Source of the DNA: Clostridia bacterium
Lineage (GTDB): Bacteria > Bacillota > Clostridia > Oscillospirales > CAG-272
Length of the DNA: 53,212 nt
Reading direction: 5' to 3'
NCBI GenBank assembly: GCA_017612655.1
Contig: JAGAFM010000086.1
Span: forward strand, 1 to 53,212
In this document: positions 32,627 through 41,104 of the stretch, piece by piece
Numbering within the stretch: position 1 is the first letter of the stretch
How the letters are laid out: each line of letters opens with the position of its first letter
Program-made: the position numbers and the translations under genes
Notes under the pieces: model-generated
The model's database searches: none
Seen by the model: the letters and a program-made list of their open reading frames with translations, nothing else
Told to the model about the DNA's origin: nothing

Positions 32627-34429
32627 GTGAGAACACTGTCGATCTGCGGAATCCCGGTCCGGTTCTTCACCCTCGTGATCCCGTCCTTCCCCGATCCGGC
32701 CGTTCAGACCGCGGCGCGTTTTCTTCAGGATTCGATCCGCAGATCCTGCGGGATCGAACTCCCCGTCCGAAACGAAACCGCCGAGCATGGAATCTACCTA
32801 AACTCGAGCGGTCCCTGCGATCAGATCAGATGGGACGGATTCCGGATTCGCACCGACGGCGGAAACCTCTATCTGGACGGGAATCTTCCGCGCGGAACGC
32901 TGTACGCTTCCTTCGATTTTGCCGAGAGGTTTCTCGGCTACCGCCACTTTGCGCATGAAACCGAAGTAATCCGGACGGACGGCGAGGCGGACGTTCCGCC
33001 GTTTTTCGACCGGATCGACAACCCATCTTTTCAGGAACGCCGCTCCAACTGGTACTGGTTCGAAAAAGACCCTGCCCTTCACGCGCACTGCAGAATCAAC
33101 ACCGATCCGAAGTTCGGCTGGGAGAAAACCCCGGCCGAGTGGGGCGGATCTCTGGCTGCGCCTTCCTCGTGCCATGAACTCTGGCGCTTCTGCCCGGGCA
33201 GCCTGTACTTTGAAACGCATCCAGAGTACTTCTCTTTGGTGGACGGTGAGCGGATCCCCTGCAACGACAACTACGGTCCCGGCCAGCTGTGCCTGTCCAA
33301 TCCGGACGTAATCCGGATCGTTACGGAGAATGTACTGAAGGAGCTGAGGAATCACCCGGATCTTCCGCTGGTCGAACTGTCCCAGTCAGACAACGGGAAC
33401 TATTGCCGGTGTCCCTCCTGCGCGGCGATCGACCGGGAAGAGGAAAGCCATTCCGGCACGCTGATCCGGTTTCTGAACGCGGTCGGGGAGTCGGTGGAAC
33501 GGGAATTCCCCTCCGTTCTGCTCCGCACGTTTGCCTACGGATATTCCACAAAGCCTCCCAGACATACAAAAGCCAGAAGGAACATCCTGATCCGGTTCTG
33601 CACGTTTGAAGCCTGCTTCCGGCACGGGATCTCGGACCCGTCCTGTCCGACGAACCGGGAAAGAACGTTTCCGGAAATCACCGCCTGGGGAGAAGCCTGT
33701 TCCCAGATGTCAATCTGGGACTACGCAGCGAACTGGAACTGCTACATCGCTCCCTTCCCGAATCTGATTTCTCTGAGAGAAAACGCCCGTCTCTATCAAT
33801 CCTGTCATGCAACATCCGTTTTCGTGGAAGACTGCAGCGGCAGGTATCAGGGAGGAATGCACCCCGATCTGAAGGCCTATCTGATCGGGAAGCTCCTCTG
33901 GAACGCCTCCATGAGCGAAGAAGAGTACCGTACGCACATTGACGAGTTCCTGGAGGCCTTCTACGGTCCCGGCTGGAAATCCATCCGGCGGGTCATCGAA
34001 ATCGAGCATGAAACGACCGCCGAACGGTGCTTCAGCTGCTCCGAAAACCTGGATTACTGCTTCGTTCCTTTCGAAACCGACCCTCCCGTTCCGGGGCTCG
34101 TCGAATTCCGCAGACGAAACTACAGGGTTTTTCCTTTTCAGCCATTTCTCCCCGACCACGCCCTGACCGAGTTCGTCCGTCACATGGACGAACTGACGCG
34201 GCTGTTCGGAGAAGCGATGGAACAGGCGGAAACGGATCAGCAGAGGGATCATATCCAGAGAAGCCGGTTTTCCCTTTCCTACGCGGAACTGTTCGGGAGC
34301 GGACATGTCAAGCGCGAAATGACAAAAGAGCAGCGGAAGGAACACATTCTCGCGGTCGAGCAGTTCTGCCGGGATAAGGACGCCTACGGAATGGCTTACA
34401 ACATTCAAACCGAAGTCAACGGCCATTGA
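32627..34429 (+). CDS. DUF4838 protein, copy 2
   Basis: 600 residues from a GTG at 32627 with GAGGTG upstream, 12 bases behind copy 1. There is no signal peptide, so it should be cytoplasmic. It follows the same plan: N-terminal domain beginning LSICGIPVRFFTLVIPS, then WDGFRIRTDG and LYASFDFAERFLGYR. A central barrel-like region follows with HPEYFSLVDGERIPC, GPGQLCLSNPDVIRI, SQSDNGNYCRCPSCAAID, EEESHSGTLIRF, TKARRNILIRFCTFEACFRHGI, and QGGMHPDLKAYLIGKLLWNA. It ends with a helical tail (ERCFSCSENLDYCFVPF onward). A sugar-related hydrolytic or epimerising role is only inferred. Confidence 0.75.
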   Translation: MRTLSICGIPVRFFTLVIPSFPDPAVQTAARFLQDSIRRSCGIELPVRNETAEHGIYLNSSGPCDQIRWDGFRIRTDGGNLYLDGNLPRGTLYASFDFAERFLGYRHFAHETEVIRTDGEADVPPFFDRIDNPSFQERRSNWYWFEKDPALHAHCRINTDPKFGWEKTPAEWGGSLAAPSSCHELWRFCPGSLYFETHPEYFSLVDGERIPCNDNYGPGQLCLSNPDVIRIVTENVLKELRNHPDLPLVELSQSDNGNYCRCPSCAAIDREEESHSGTLIRFLNAVGESVEREFPSVLLRTFAYGYSTKPPRHTKARRNILIRFCTFEACFRHGISDPSCPTNRERTFPEITAWGEACSQMSIWDYAANWNCYIAPFPNLISLRENARLYQSCHATSVFVEDCSGRYQGGMHPDLKAYLIGKLLWNASMSEEEYRTHIDEFLEAFYGPGWKSIRRVIEIEHETTAERCFSCSENLDYCFVPFETDPPVPGLVEFRRRNYRVFPFQPFLPDHALTEFVRHMDELTRLFGEAMEQAETDQQRDHIQRSRFSLSYAELFGSGHVKREMTKEQRKEHILAVEQFCRDKDAYGMAYNIQTEVNGH

Positions 34430-34451
34430 GAAGGAAAAGGGAGACACAACC

Positions 34452-36263
34452 ATGAGAAAGCTGACAATCTGCGGAGTCCCCCTGGAATCCTTCTCGGTCG
34501 TTCTGCCCCCTAACCCGCCGGCCGCCGTACAAACCGCCGCGGACTTTCTCCTGTCCTCTTTTGAAAAAAGCTGCGGGGTCAGACTTCCCGTTACGGAAAC
34601 CGCGGAGGAACACGGCATTTTTGTGGGAACAGGCGTCCCCTGCGATGCCGTTAAATGGGACGGATTCCGGGTCCGCACAGACGAACGCAGCCTCTTCCTG
34701 GACGGCAATCATCCGAGAGGCACTCTCTACGCCGCCTACGATTTTGCGGAGCGTTTTCTCGGATACCGGATGTTCGCTCCGGATACCGAAGTGATCGCAT
34801 CCGACGGAACGGCGGACGTCCCCCCGGGCTACGACCGGGTCGACAACCCGTCTTTCCGCGAACGGATCAGCGACTGGGCTGCCTATCAGAAGGATGAGGC
34901 TTTTGCCTCCCACAGCCGACTGGTAACTCTCTCCGGAAAGTTTGCGGAAGCTTACGGAGGGACCGACGCTCCGTCCTGGGGATGCCACACTCTTGCTTCC
35001 CTGTGTCCCGCGGAACTGTATTATCAGGACCACCCGGAGTATTATGCGCTCCGGGACGGGGAGCGGATCCCCTGCAGGGACGGCTCCGGACCCGGGCAGC
35101 TGTGTCTCACCAATCCCGACGTACTCAGAATCGTTACGAACAATGTCATAAAGATTCTGAGAGCAGATCCGAGCCGGGAACTGGTCGAGGTCTCACAGGC
35201 AGACAATCAGTCTTTCTGCCAATGCGAAGCCTGCGCTGCAATCGACCGCGAGGAGGAGAGCCACTCCGGAACCCTGATCCGCTTTGTCAACGCGATTGCG
35301 GAAGCCGTCGAGCCGGAATTTCCGAAAACGGTGATCCGAACGTTTGCCTATCAGTACACGAGCAAGCCCCCGAAACACACAAAAGCCAGGAAAAACGTTC
35401 TGATCCGGTACTGCACCATTCACGCGTGCTTCCGCCACGCGATCGACGACCCGGACTGCGGCACTAACCGGGAGCAGGTATTCGGGGAAATGAAGCAGTG
35501 GGGCTCCATGTGCGACCAGATGTCCGTCTGGGACTATGTGATAAACTGGTGGTGTTACCCCGCACCCTACCCGAACCTGATTTCTCTCCGGGAGAACGCC
35601 CGGGTATTCGACGAATGCAAAGCGGTGAGCGTCTTTGAAGAAGACGCCTCGGACGTCAATCAGGGCGGGATGCATCCGGAGCTGAAAGCCTACCTGATCG
35701 GCAAGGTTCTCTGGAATGCCCACATGAGTCAGGAAGAGTACGACCGCCACATCGACGAGTTTCTCGCCGCCTATTACGGCGACGGATGGAAATCGATCCG
35801 CAGAATCATCGAACTGGAGCATGCCTCAACCGCATGCAGGTGCTTCAGAGATCTTGAGCCGATCGATTTCAATTACATCACCTACAAAGTCGAACCGGAA
35901 ATCCCCTGGATCCGGGGCAACTGGCGCCGAAACTACCGGCCCCTTCCCTATCAGCCGGCCGTTCCAGGGCACCCCCTGGCAGAATTCCTGAGTCATTCCG
36001 AGGAGATCCGTTCCCTGTTTCGGGTGGCGACGGACGCGGCGAAAACGGAACTCCAGCGGGAGCATATCCGCAGGAGCAAGCTGTCCTTCGACTACGTGGA
36101 TCTGTTCTGCAGCCCCCACGACCGGTCCTCCATGACGGAAGAAGAGGCCGCTGCCTACGAAGAAGCCGCCGACACGTTTCTCTGCGATTTTGACAGATAC
36201 GGAATGGCGTACAATCTGGATGTCTGGTGGGAAAGAAAAGGGAGAGAAGAGGATCTGTCCTGA
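34452..36263 (+). CDS. DUF4838 protein, copy 3
   Basis: 603 residues from the ATG at 34452 (AAGGGAGA upstream), 22 bases behind copy 2, with no signal peptide. It opens LTICGVPLESFSVVLPPN and keeps the family landmarks GPGQLCLTNPDVLRI, SQADNQSFCQCEACAAIDREE, SHSGTLIRFVNAIAEAVE, TFAYQYTSKPPKHTKARKN and QGGMHPELKAYLIGKVLWNA. The tail has CRCFRDLEPIDFNYI where copies 2 and 4 have CFSCSENLDYC and CFGCKEELDIC, so one cysteine pair is lost. It is closest to copy 4 by eye. The C-terminal end is slightly longer (WWERKGREEDLS). Confidence 0.75.
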   Translation: MRKLTICGVPLESFSVVLPPNPPAAVQTAADFLLSSFEKSCGVRLPVTETAEEHGIFVGTGVPCDAVKWDGFRVRTDERSLFLDGNHPRGTLYAAYDFAERFLGYRMFAPDTEVIASDGTADVPPGYDRVDNPSFRERISDWAAYQKDEAFASHSRLVTLSGKFAEAYGGTDAPSWGCHTLASLCPAELYYQDHPEYYALRDGERIPCRDGSGPGQLCLTNPDVLRIVTNNVIKILRADPSRELVEVSQADNQSFCQCEACAAIDREEESHSGTLIRFVNAIAEAVEPEFPKTVIRTFAYQYTSKPPKHTKARKNVLIRYCTIHACFRHAIDDPDCGTNREQVFGEMKQWGSMCDQMSVWDYVINWWCYPAPYPNLISLRENARVFDECKAVSVFEEDASDVNQGGMHPELKAYLIGKVLWNAHMSQEEYDRHIDEFLAAYYGDGWKSIRRIIELEHASTACRCFRDLEPIDFNYITYKVEPEIPWIRGNWRRNYRPLPYQPAVPGHPLAEFLSHSEEIRSLFRVATDAAKTELQREHIRRSKLSFDYVDLFCSPHDRSSMTEEEAAAYEEAADTFLCDFDRYGMAYNLDVWWERKGREEDLS

Positions 36264-36364
36264 CCGCCGCGGAAGGAACGCCCCGGGCTATACCGGGCCG
36301 GAACTCCTACCGCCTCACGTTTTCTTTTCCCGTCTCCTCTATCCGTATCGAATAGGAGGCCAAT

Positions 36365-38149
36365 ATGAGAAAACTGACAATCTGCGAAACCCCTCTCGAA
36401 CAGTTTACGCTGGTTCTTCCCCGTGAGGTTCCCCCCGCCGTCCGGACTGCTGCCGACTTCCTGCTGAAATCGTTCGAGGAAAGCTGCGGAGTCATACTTC
36501 CGGTTTCGGAATCCGCGCCGGAACACGGGATCTTTCTGGGAACAGGATCCCCCTGCGAAGCCGTAAGATGGGACGGATTCCGGATCCGTACGGATGACCG
36601 TCACCTCTACCTGGACGGAAATATCCCGAGGGGCACTCTCTACGCTGCCTACGATTTTGCGGAGCGTTATCTGGGATACCGGTCGTTTACGCCGGACACG
36701 GAAATCATTTCCTCGGAAGGAAGCGCAAGTCTCCCGTCCGGGACCGACCGCATCGACAATCCCTCCTTTCAGGAAAGGCTGAGCGACTGGTACGCATTCA
36801 GCGATCCGAAACTCGCATCCCGGTTCCGGCTGTTCAATCTTCATGAGATTCCCGAAGAATACGGCGGTTCCGGAGCGCCTTCGTGGTCCTGTCACAGCAT
36901 GGCGAGTCTTTGCCCGTCTGACCTCTATTATGAAGAACACCCCGAGTATTACGCTCTGGTGGACGGACAGCGAATTCCCTGCAGAGACGGCGGTGGGCCG
37001 GGCCAGCTTTGCCTGACCAATCCGGATGTCCTGCGCATTGTCACGGAAAACGTTCTCCGGCAGCTTCGGAAGAATCCTCATCAGCGTTGCGTCGAAGTCT
37101 CCCACTGCGACAACCAGAACTATTGCCGCTGCGAACGCTGTGCCGCCGTTGACGAGGAGGAAGGCAGTCACTCCGGAACCATGATCCGGTTCGTCAACGC
37201 GGTAGCAGAGGCCGTGGAACAAGAGTTCCCGGGGGTTCTCGTCCGAACCTTTGCCTATGAGTACACGATCAAGCCCCCTAAGATCACAAAGGCGAGGAAA
37301 AACGTCCTGATCCGCTACTGCACCTACGACACCTGTTTCCGGCACGGGATCGACGATCCGAACTGCAAAGTCAATCGGGAAACCACCTACCCGGAAATCC
37401 TGGGGTGGAAGGAAAAAAGCTCCCAGCTGTGCATCTGGGACTACGTCACAAACTGGGACTGCTTCCTGGCGCCGTTTCCGAATCTGGTCTCCCTGCGGGA
37501 AAACGCCCGGTTTTTCGCGGACAGCAACGTAACCAGCGTTTTCGAGGAAGACCAGTCTTCCATCCGGCAGGGCGGCATGCACCCGGAGCTGAAATCCTAT
37601 CTGATCGGAAAACTCCTGTGGAACGCCCGGATGAGCGAAGAGGAATACCGCCGTCACATCGACGAATTTCTGGAAGCCTACTACGGACCGGGATGGAAAT
37701 CGGTTCGGAGAGTGATTGAGATCGAGCACGAAACCACCGGGGGCCGCTGCTTCGGCTGCAAAGAGGAACTGGATATCTGCTTTGTTCATTACGTGACTTA
37801 TCCCCCGATTCCCGGAATCAAGCAGTTCCTTCGGCAGAACTACCGCGCCTGCGCGTTTCAGCCGATTCTTCCGAATCATGCCCTGACCGAGTTCTGCACC
37901 CGGATCGAAGAATGCCGCAGGCTTTTCGGGGAGGCCCGCGAGGCGGCCCAGACCGACCTTCAGAGGGAACATATCAGACGGAGCGAATTCTCCCTCGACT
38001 ATCCGGAGCTTTTCTGTACGCCGCACAACCGTTCCGAAATGAGCCAAGAAGAGCAGGACCGCTATCTGGAGGCGGTCCAGAAGTTTTACGAAGACAAAAA
38101 AGAATACGGAATGTATTTCAATCTGTCTTCGTCCTTTACAAAACAGTAG
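36365..38149 (+). CDS. DUF4838 protein, copy 4
   Basis: 594 residues from the ATG at 36365, with TAGGAGG upstream, 101 bases behind copy 3; no signal peptide. It begins LTICETPLEQFTLVLPRE and contains HPEYYALVDGQRIPC, GPGQLCLTNPDVLRI, SHCDNQNYCRCERCAAVD, EEGSHSGTMIRF and TFAYEYTIKPPKITKARKN. FRHGIDDPNC, QGGMHPELKSYLIGKLLWNA and CFGCKEELDICFVHY follow. The first His in SHCDN replaces the SQ of the other copies. As with its siblings, a role on a uronic-acid or amino-sugar-like substrate is a guess from the related GH67/GH20 folds. Confidence 0.75.
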   Translation: MRKLTICETPLEQFTLVLPREVPPAVRTAADFLLKSFEESCGVILPVSESAPEHGIFLGTGSPCEAVRWDGFRIRTDDRHLYLDGNIPRGTLYAAYDFAERYLGYRSFTPDTEIISSEGSASLPSGTDRIDNPSFQERLSDWYAFSDPKLASRFRLFNLHEIPEEYGGSGAPSWSCHSMASLCPSDLYYEEHPEYYALVDGQRIPCRDGGGPGQLCLTNPDVLRIVTENVLRQLRKNPHQRCVEVSHCDNQNYCRCERCAAVDEEEGSHSGTMIRFVNAVAEAVEQEFPGVLVRTFAYEYTIKPPKITKARKNVLIRYCTYDTCFRHGIDDPNCKVNRETTYPEILGWKEKSSQLCIWDYVTNWDCFLAPFPNLVSLRENARFFADSNVTSVFEEDQSSIRQGGMHPELKSYLIGKLLWNARMSEEEYRRHIDEFLEAYYGPGWKSVRRVIEIEHETTGGRCFGCKEELDICFVHYVTYPPIPGIKQFLRQNYRACAFQPILPNHALTEFCTRIEECRRLFGEAREAAQTDLQREHIRRSEFSLDYPELFCTPHNRSEMSQEEQDRYLEAVQKFYEDKKEYGMYFNLSSSFTKQ

Positions 38150-38230
38150 ATTTTCGTATTCCCTTTTCTTTCCGGGACACGGATCGAAAAACACATATCT
38201 CAGAGAATAATTGTGATCGGAGGATCGTCT

Positions 38231-40096
38231 ATGGCACATTTTCTTATTACCGCCAACTGCTGCGCCTGGAAATCCGCGGAGTGGACAGCCCGTACGGAAA
38301 CGCTTCTTTCGTACGGAGTCCGGAACCTGAATTGCTCCCTTGGAAAATCGGATCTCGGAAGCAGCGCCGCCGAAGAGCTCGCTTCTCTTCTTTCCGAGAA
38401 GCGGAAGCAGGGGAAGGCACTGTCCGCGGTTTCTATCTCCTACACCGATCCCGAACTCCCTTCCGAGGAACAGTTCGGACAGATCGCAGAGGCGGCAAAA
38501 CAGCTTGGGGCGGCAAAAATCCGGGTTTTCGTCCCGTTCGAAGGTCTCGGATCCGGATCGGCGGAAACCGCTTCCTGTCTGAGCAAACTTGCAGATATCG
38601 CTCGTGATAGCGAACTGACCCTCTGCCTGGATAATCAACCCGGGGGAGCTGCGGCATCTGCCGCTGAAATCAAAGCATTTCTCGATGGCATTCCGGATCT
38701 TCGTCTCATCTTTGACCCGGCCGCTTTCGCTTCCGGCGGGAATGATCCCCTCTCTTCCTACCTTGAACTGGAGGATCGGATCGACGGGCTTCTCCTTACG
38801 GAATCTGAAACGGAAACCAGAATTCCCGAAATGATTTCTCTCCTCGCCAAAACGGACGGGGTTCGACTGCTGATTCTTCCGAAAGGCTGTGCGAATCTTT
38901 CCGAGGCGGCGAAAACGGCAAAGCGGTGCGCGGAAGACGCGCAGCCGATCCGTCTCGGCATTATCGGACTAGGCAACATGGGAAGAGGCCACTCCGACAA
39001 CTTCCTTTCCGGCCATATCAAGGAGATGCGGATCACCGCGGTTGCGGATATCAATCCGGACAAACTGTCCTACGCCACCGAAAAACTCCCCTGGGCCAAG
39101 CAGTACGCAACGGCGAGCGAACTCATGGACAGCGGCGAGGTCGATGCGGTCATTGTCTGCACTCCGCACTACTTCCACCCCCCGCTTGTCATTGAGGCAC
39201 TTTCCAAGGGTCTGCACGTCATCTCCGAAAAACCGGCAGGCGTCTACACCAAACAGGTGCGGGAGATGAACGAGGCGGCTGCAAAATCCGACAAAGTCTT
39301 CGCCATGATGTTCAACCAGAGAACCAACCATGTCTACCGGAAAGTCAAGGAAATCGTGGATTCCAAAAAGTACGGCGAGATTCGGAGAGTCAACTGGATC
39401 ATCACGGAATGGTACCGTCCTCAGTTTTATTACAATTCCGGCGGATGGCGCGCCACCTGGGCGGGCGAAGGCGGAGGGGTTCTGCTAAACCAGTGCCCGC
39501 ATCAGCTCGATCTCTGGCAGTGGATTTGCGGCATGCCCTGCAAAATCCGGGCTTTCCTCCACGAGGGAAAATGGCATGACATCGAAGTGGAAGACGATGC
39601 GACGATCTATGCTGAATATCCGAACGGCGCAACCGGCGTATTCGTCACCTCGACCGGCGATTATCCCGGCTCCAACCGTCTGGAAATCACGCTGGACGGT
39701 GCGAGAATTCTCTGCGAGCACGATCAGATCCGTCTGACGGAACTGGACGAACCGCTCAGTTCCTTTACCGTAACCTGCAAATCCGTCTTCGGAAAAGTCG
39801 GATATCACGACGTTCCCGTGGAGACGGACGGCAAGAACGAACAGCATGTAGGAGTAATGAATGCGTTCTCCGCGCATATTCTGTACGGTGAGCCGCTGAT
39901 CGCTGCGGGTACCGAGGGGATCAATGGTCTGACCATTTCCAACGCGGCGCATCTTTCCAGCTGGACGAACCAGACCGTAACCCTTCCTCTGGATGAGGAT
40001 CTTTTCTACGAAGAGCTGAAAAAGCGAATAGCAACATCCCGGGCGAAGGGACAGGTGCAGGAAGTCGTCCAGGACGACATGAGCAGCACATATTGA
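38231..40096 (+). CDS. TIM-barrel/Gfo-Idh-MocA oxidoreductase fusion
   Basis: 621 residues from the ATG at 38231 with GGAGG 8 bases upstream. Residues about 1-235 look like a xylose-isomerase/AP-endonuclease-2-type TIM barrel, but the metal-binding set is poor (LCLDNQPGG where an E is usual). Residues 240 onward are a Gfo/Idh/MocA dehydrogenase: Rossmann motif RLGIIGLGNMGRGH (241-254), catalytic-lysine motif EKP (333-335) and the C-terminal GGGVLLNQCPHQLDLWQW. Such enzymes oxidise or epimerise sugars and inositols with NAD(P). It follows DUF4838 copy 4 by 81 bases, which suggests a shared sugar pathway. The fusion itself is unusual. Confidence 0.82.
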   Translation: MAHFLITANCCAWKSAEWTARTETLLSYGVRNLNCSLGKSDLGSSAAEELASLLSEKRKQGKALSAVSISYTDPELPSEEQFGQIAEAAKQLGAAKIRVFVPFEGLGSGSAETASCLSKLADIARDSELTLCLDNQPGGAAASAAEIKAFLDGIPDLRLIFDPAAFASGGNDPLSSYLELEDRIDGLLLTESETETRIPEMISLLAKTDGVRLLILPKGCANLSEAAKTAKRCAEDAQPIRLGIIGLGNMGRGHSDNFLSGHIKEMRITAVADINPDKLSYATEKLPWAKQYATASELMDSGEVDAVIVCTPHYFHPPLVIEALSKGLHVISEKPAGVYTKQVREMNEAAAKSDKVFAMMFNQRTNHVYRKVKEIVDSKKYGEIRRVNWIITEWYRPQFYYNSGGWRATWAGEGGGVLLNQCPHQLDLWQWICGMPCKIRAFLHEGKWHDIEVEDDATIYAEYPNGATGVFVTSTGDYPGSNRLEITLDGARILCEHDQIRLTELDEPLSSFTVTCKSVFGKVGYHDVPVETDGKNEQHVGVMNAFSAHILYGEPLIAAGTEGINGLTISNAAHLSSWTNQTVTLPLDEDLFYEELKKRIATSRAKGQVQEVVQDDMSSTY

Positions 40097-40144
40097 TGTT
40101 CCAAAAGCCCAAAGGCCTCCGGAGCAGAAGGAGGGGGTTGTTTC

Positions 40145-40867
40145 ATGATTGCTGAGCAAACTGTCCGGGATATTCCCTTTCAAAAAAGCGGGGATGCTTT
40201 CCTTTCCAACCAGTCGATTCTGGAACTCATGACAAGAGTTGCCGGTTATCATGAATCTTTGGTTGAAAACCGGAGCAACGGTCCGGACCGGTGCGGTTCC
40301 GCCTGGGTCGTTCAGGCATGGAAACTGAAAGTGTTTTCCCGTCCTGTTTCCGGTACTCCCGTCACCGTCAGAACCTGGTCCCGAGCATTTACAAGAGTCC
40401 AGGGGTTTCGCGACTTCGAGCTTACGGATCCTGGAGGGGAACGGTTCGCTGCAGCCACCTCCGTCTGGGCTACAATCGACCGCTCCACCCGTTCCCTGCT
40501 CCGTCTGGACCCGTTGCGCATGGAATCCTACGGGTCCGAACCGGAACGGTTTTCCCTGCCCGGATTCCGTTTTTCCAGAATCCTTCCGGATGCCGCTCAG
40601 TCCCCCGGAGTCCTTCTGACCGTTGGCGACAATCTGATTGACGAAAACGCCCATGTTCACAACTCCGCCTATCCGGAACTGATTCTTCCGGCGTTTCCCG
40701 AGGGGATCAACCCGGAGTTCTTCCATGAGACTGAGATCCAGTACTTCAGAGAAATCCTCCCGGGACAGCAGATTCTGATCGAGCGAACCGAAAAAAGCGG
40801 TTCTCATTATGTCTGGATTCGAGATGCCGGGGGAACAGCCGTCCATGCAGTCATCATTCTGAACTGA
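40145..40867 (+). CDS. Acyl-ACP thioesterase (FatA/FatB-like)
   Basis: The 240-residue product is a double-hotdog acyl-ACP thioesterase. The first hotdog has AWKLKVFSRPVSGTPVTVRTWSR and FRDFELTD, and the second has the catalytic-region motif VGDNLIDENAHVHNSAYPELI, matching the family's DMNxHVNNxxYxxW. It releases free fatty acids from acyl carrier protein in the cytoplasm. The ribosome binding site AGGAGGG lies 9-10 bases upstream. It lies 48 bases behind the oxidoreductase and is followed by a strong terminator, so it may be co-transcribed, but a metabolic link with the DUF4838 genes is not evident. Confidence 0.85.
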   Translation: MIAEQTVRDIPFQKSGDAFLSNQSILELMTRVAGYHESLVENRSNGPDRCGSAWVVQAWKLKVFSRPVSGTPVTVRTWSRAFTRVQGFRDFELTDPGGERFAAATSVWATIDRSTRSLLRLDPLRMESYGSEPERFSLPGFRFSRILPDAAQSPGVLLTVGDNLIDENAHVHNSAYPELILPAFPEGINPEFFHETEIQYFREILPGQQILIERTEKSGSHYVWIRDAGGTAVHAVIILN

Positions 40868-40871
40868 ACGA

Positions 40872-40917
40872 AAACCGCTCCCGAGATTCTTTTCTCTCAG
40901 GGAGCGGTTTCTGTTTG
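40872..40917 (+). terminator. Intrinsic terminator after the thioesterase gene
   Basis: AAACCGCTCCC (40872-40882) and GGGAGCGGTTT (40900-40910) pair perfectly, with an inner GAGA/TCTC extension. The tail CTGTTTGTTT follows. Confidence 0.85.
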
Positions 40918-40942
40918 TTTCTCAAGCGTAGGGGCAAAAAAG

Positions 40943-41088
40943 AAAAAGCGGAAAAAGAGAAGGAGTTAAAGCCCGGATAATTCCGGGATGTACGAGGCCG
41001 TACATCGGTCGACTGCCTGCGAAGTCTGTTTCAAGGACCGGTGCCTGACCCGCCACAGGCGCTGAGCGTTCTCTTTTCCGCTTTTTTT
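40943..41088 (+). ncRNA. Candidate structured non-coding RNA
   Basis: This non-coding stretch folds as a closed multi-hairpin unit. The outer arms AAAAAGCGGAAAAAGAGAA (40943-40961) and TTCTCTTTTCCGCTTTTTTT (41069-41088) pair with one bulged A, and the 3' arm ends in a U run like a terminator. Inside are CCCGGA/TCCGGG (40972-40987), ATGTACG/CGTACAT (40988-41005), CGGTC/GACCG (41006-41040, with inner GACT/AGTC) and GTGCCTG/CAGGCGC (41041-41062). The last stem contains a U-G pair that is only valid on the plus strand. No promoter is clear, and the minus strand (3' of the gene at 41105) remains possible. I cannot assign it to a known class; a raiA-like RNA is one idea to test. Confidence 0.55.
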
Positions 41089-41104
41089 CAGATGAAAACC
41101 GGGC

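Noticed and set aside
30476..32788. 770-codon minus-strand open frame
   Set aside because: It is antisense to DUF4838 copy 1, is low in plausible domains, and overlaps the riboswitch promoter. It is a shadow of the plus-strand codon bias.
36155..38638. 827-codon minus-strand open frame
   Set aside because: It is antisense to DUF4838 copy 4 and its flanks, with no recognisable domain. The plus-strand gene has a ribosome binding site and clear family motifs.
39485..40846. 453-codon minus-strand open frame
   Set aside because: It is antisense to the oxidoreductase and thioesterase genes, both of which have clear domains.
40943..41088. 6S RNA or SRP RNA
   Set aside because: The branched set of short hairpins does not look like the single long rod of 6S RNA, and the conserved SRP RNA tetraloop domain is not seen. 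Left as an unassigned RNA.
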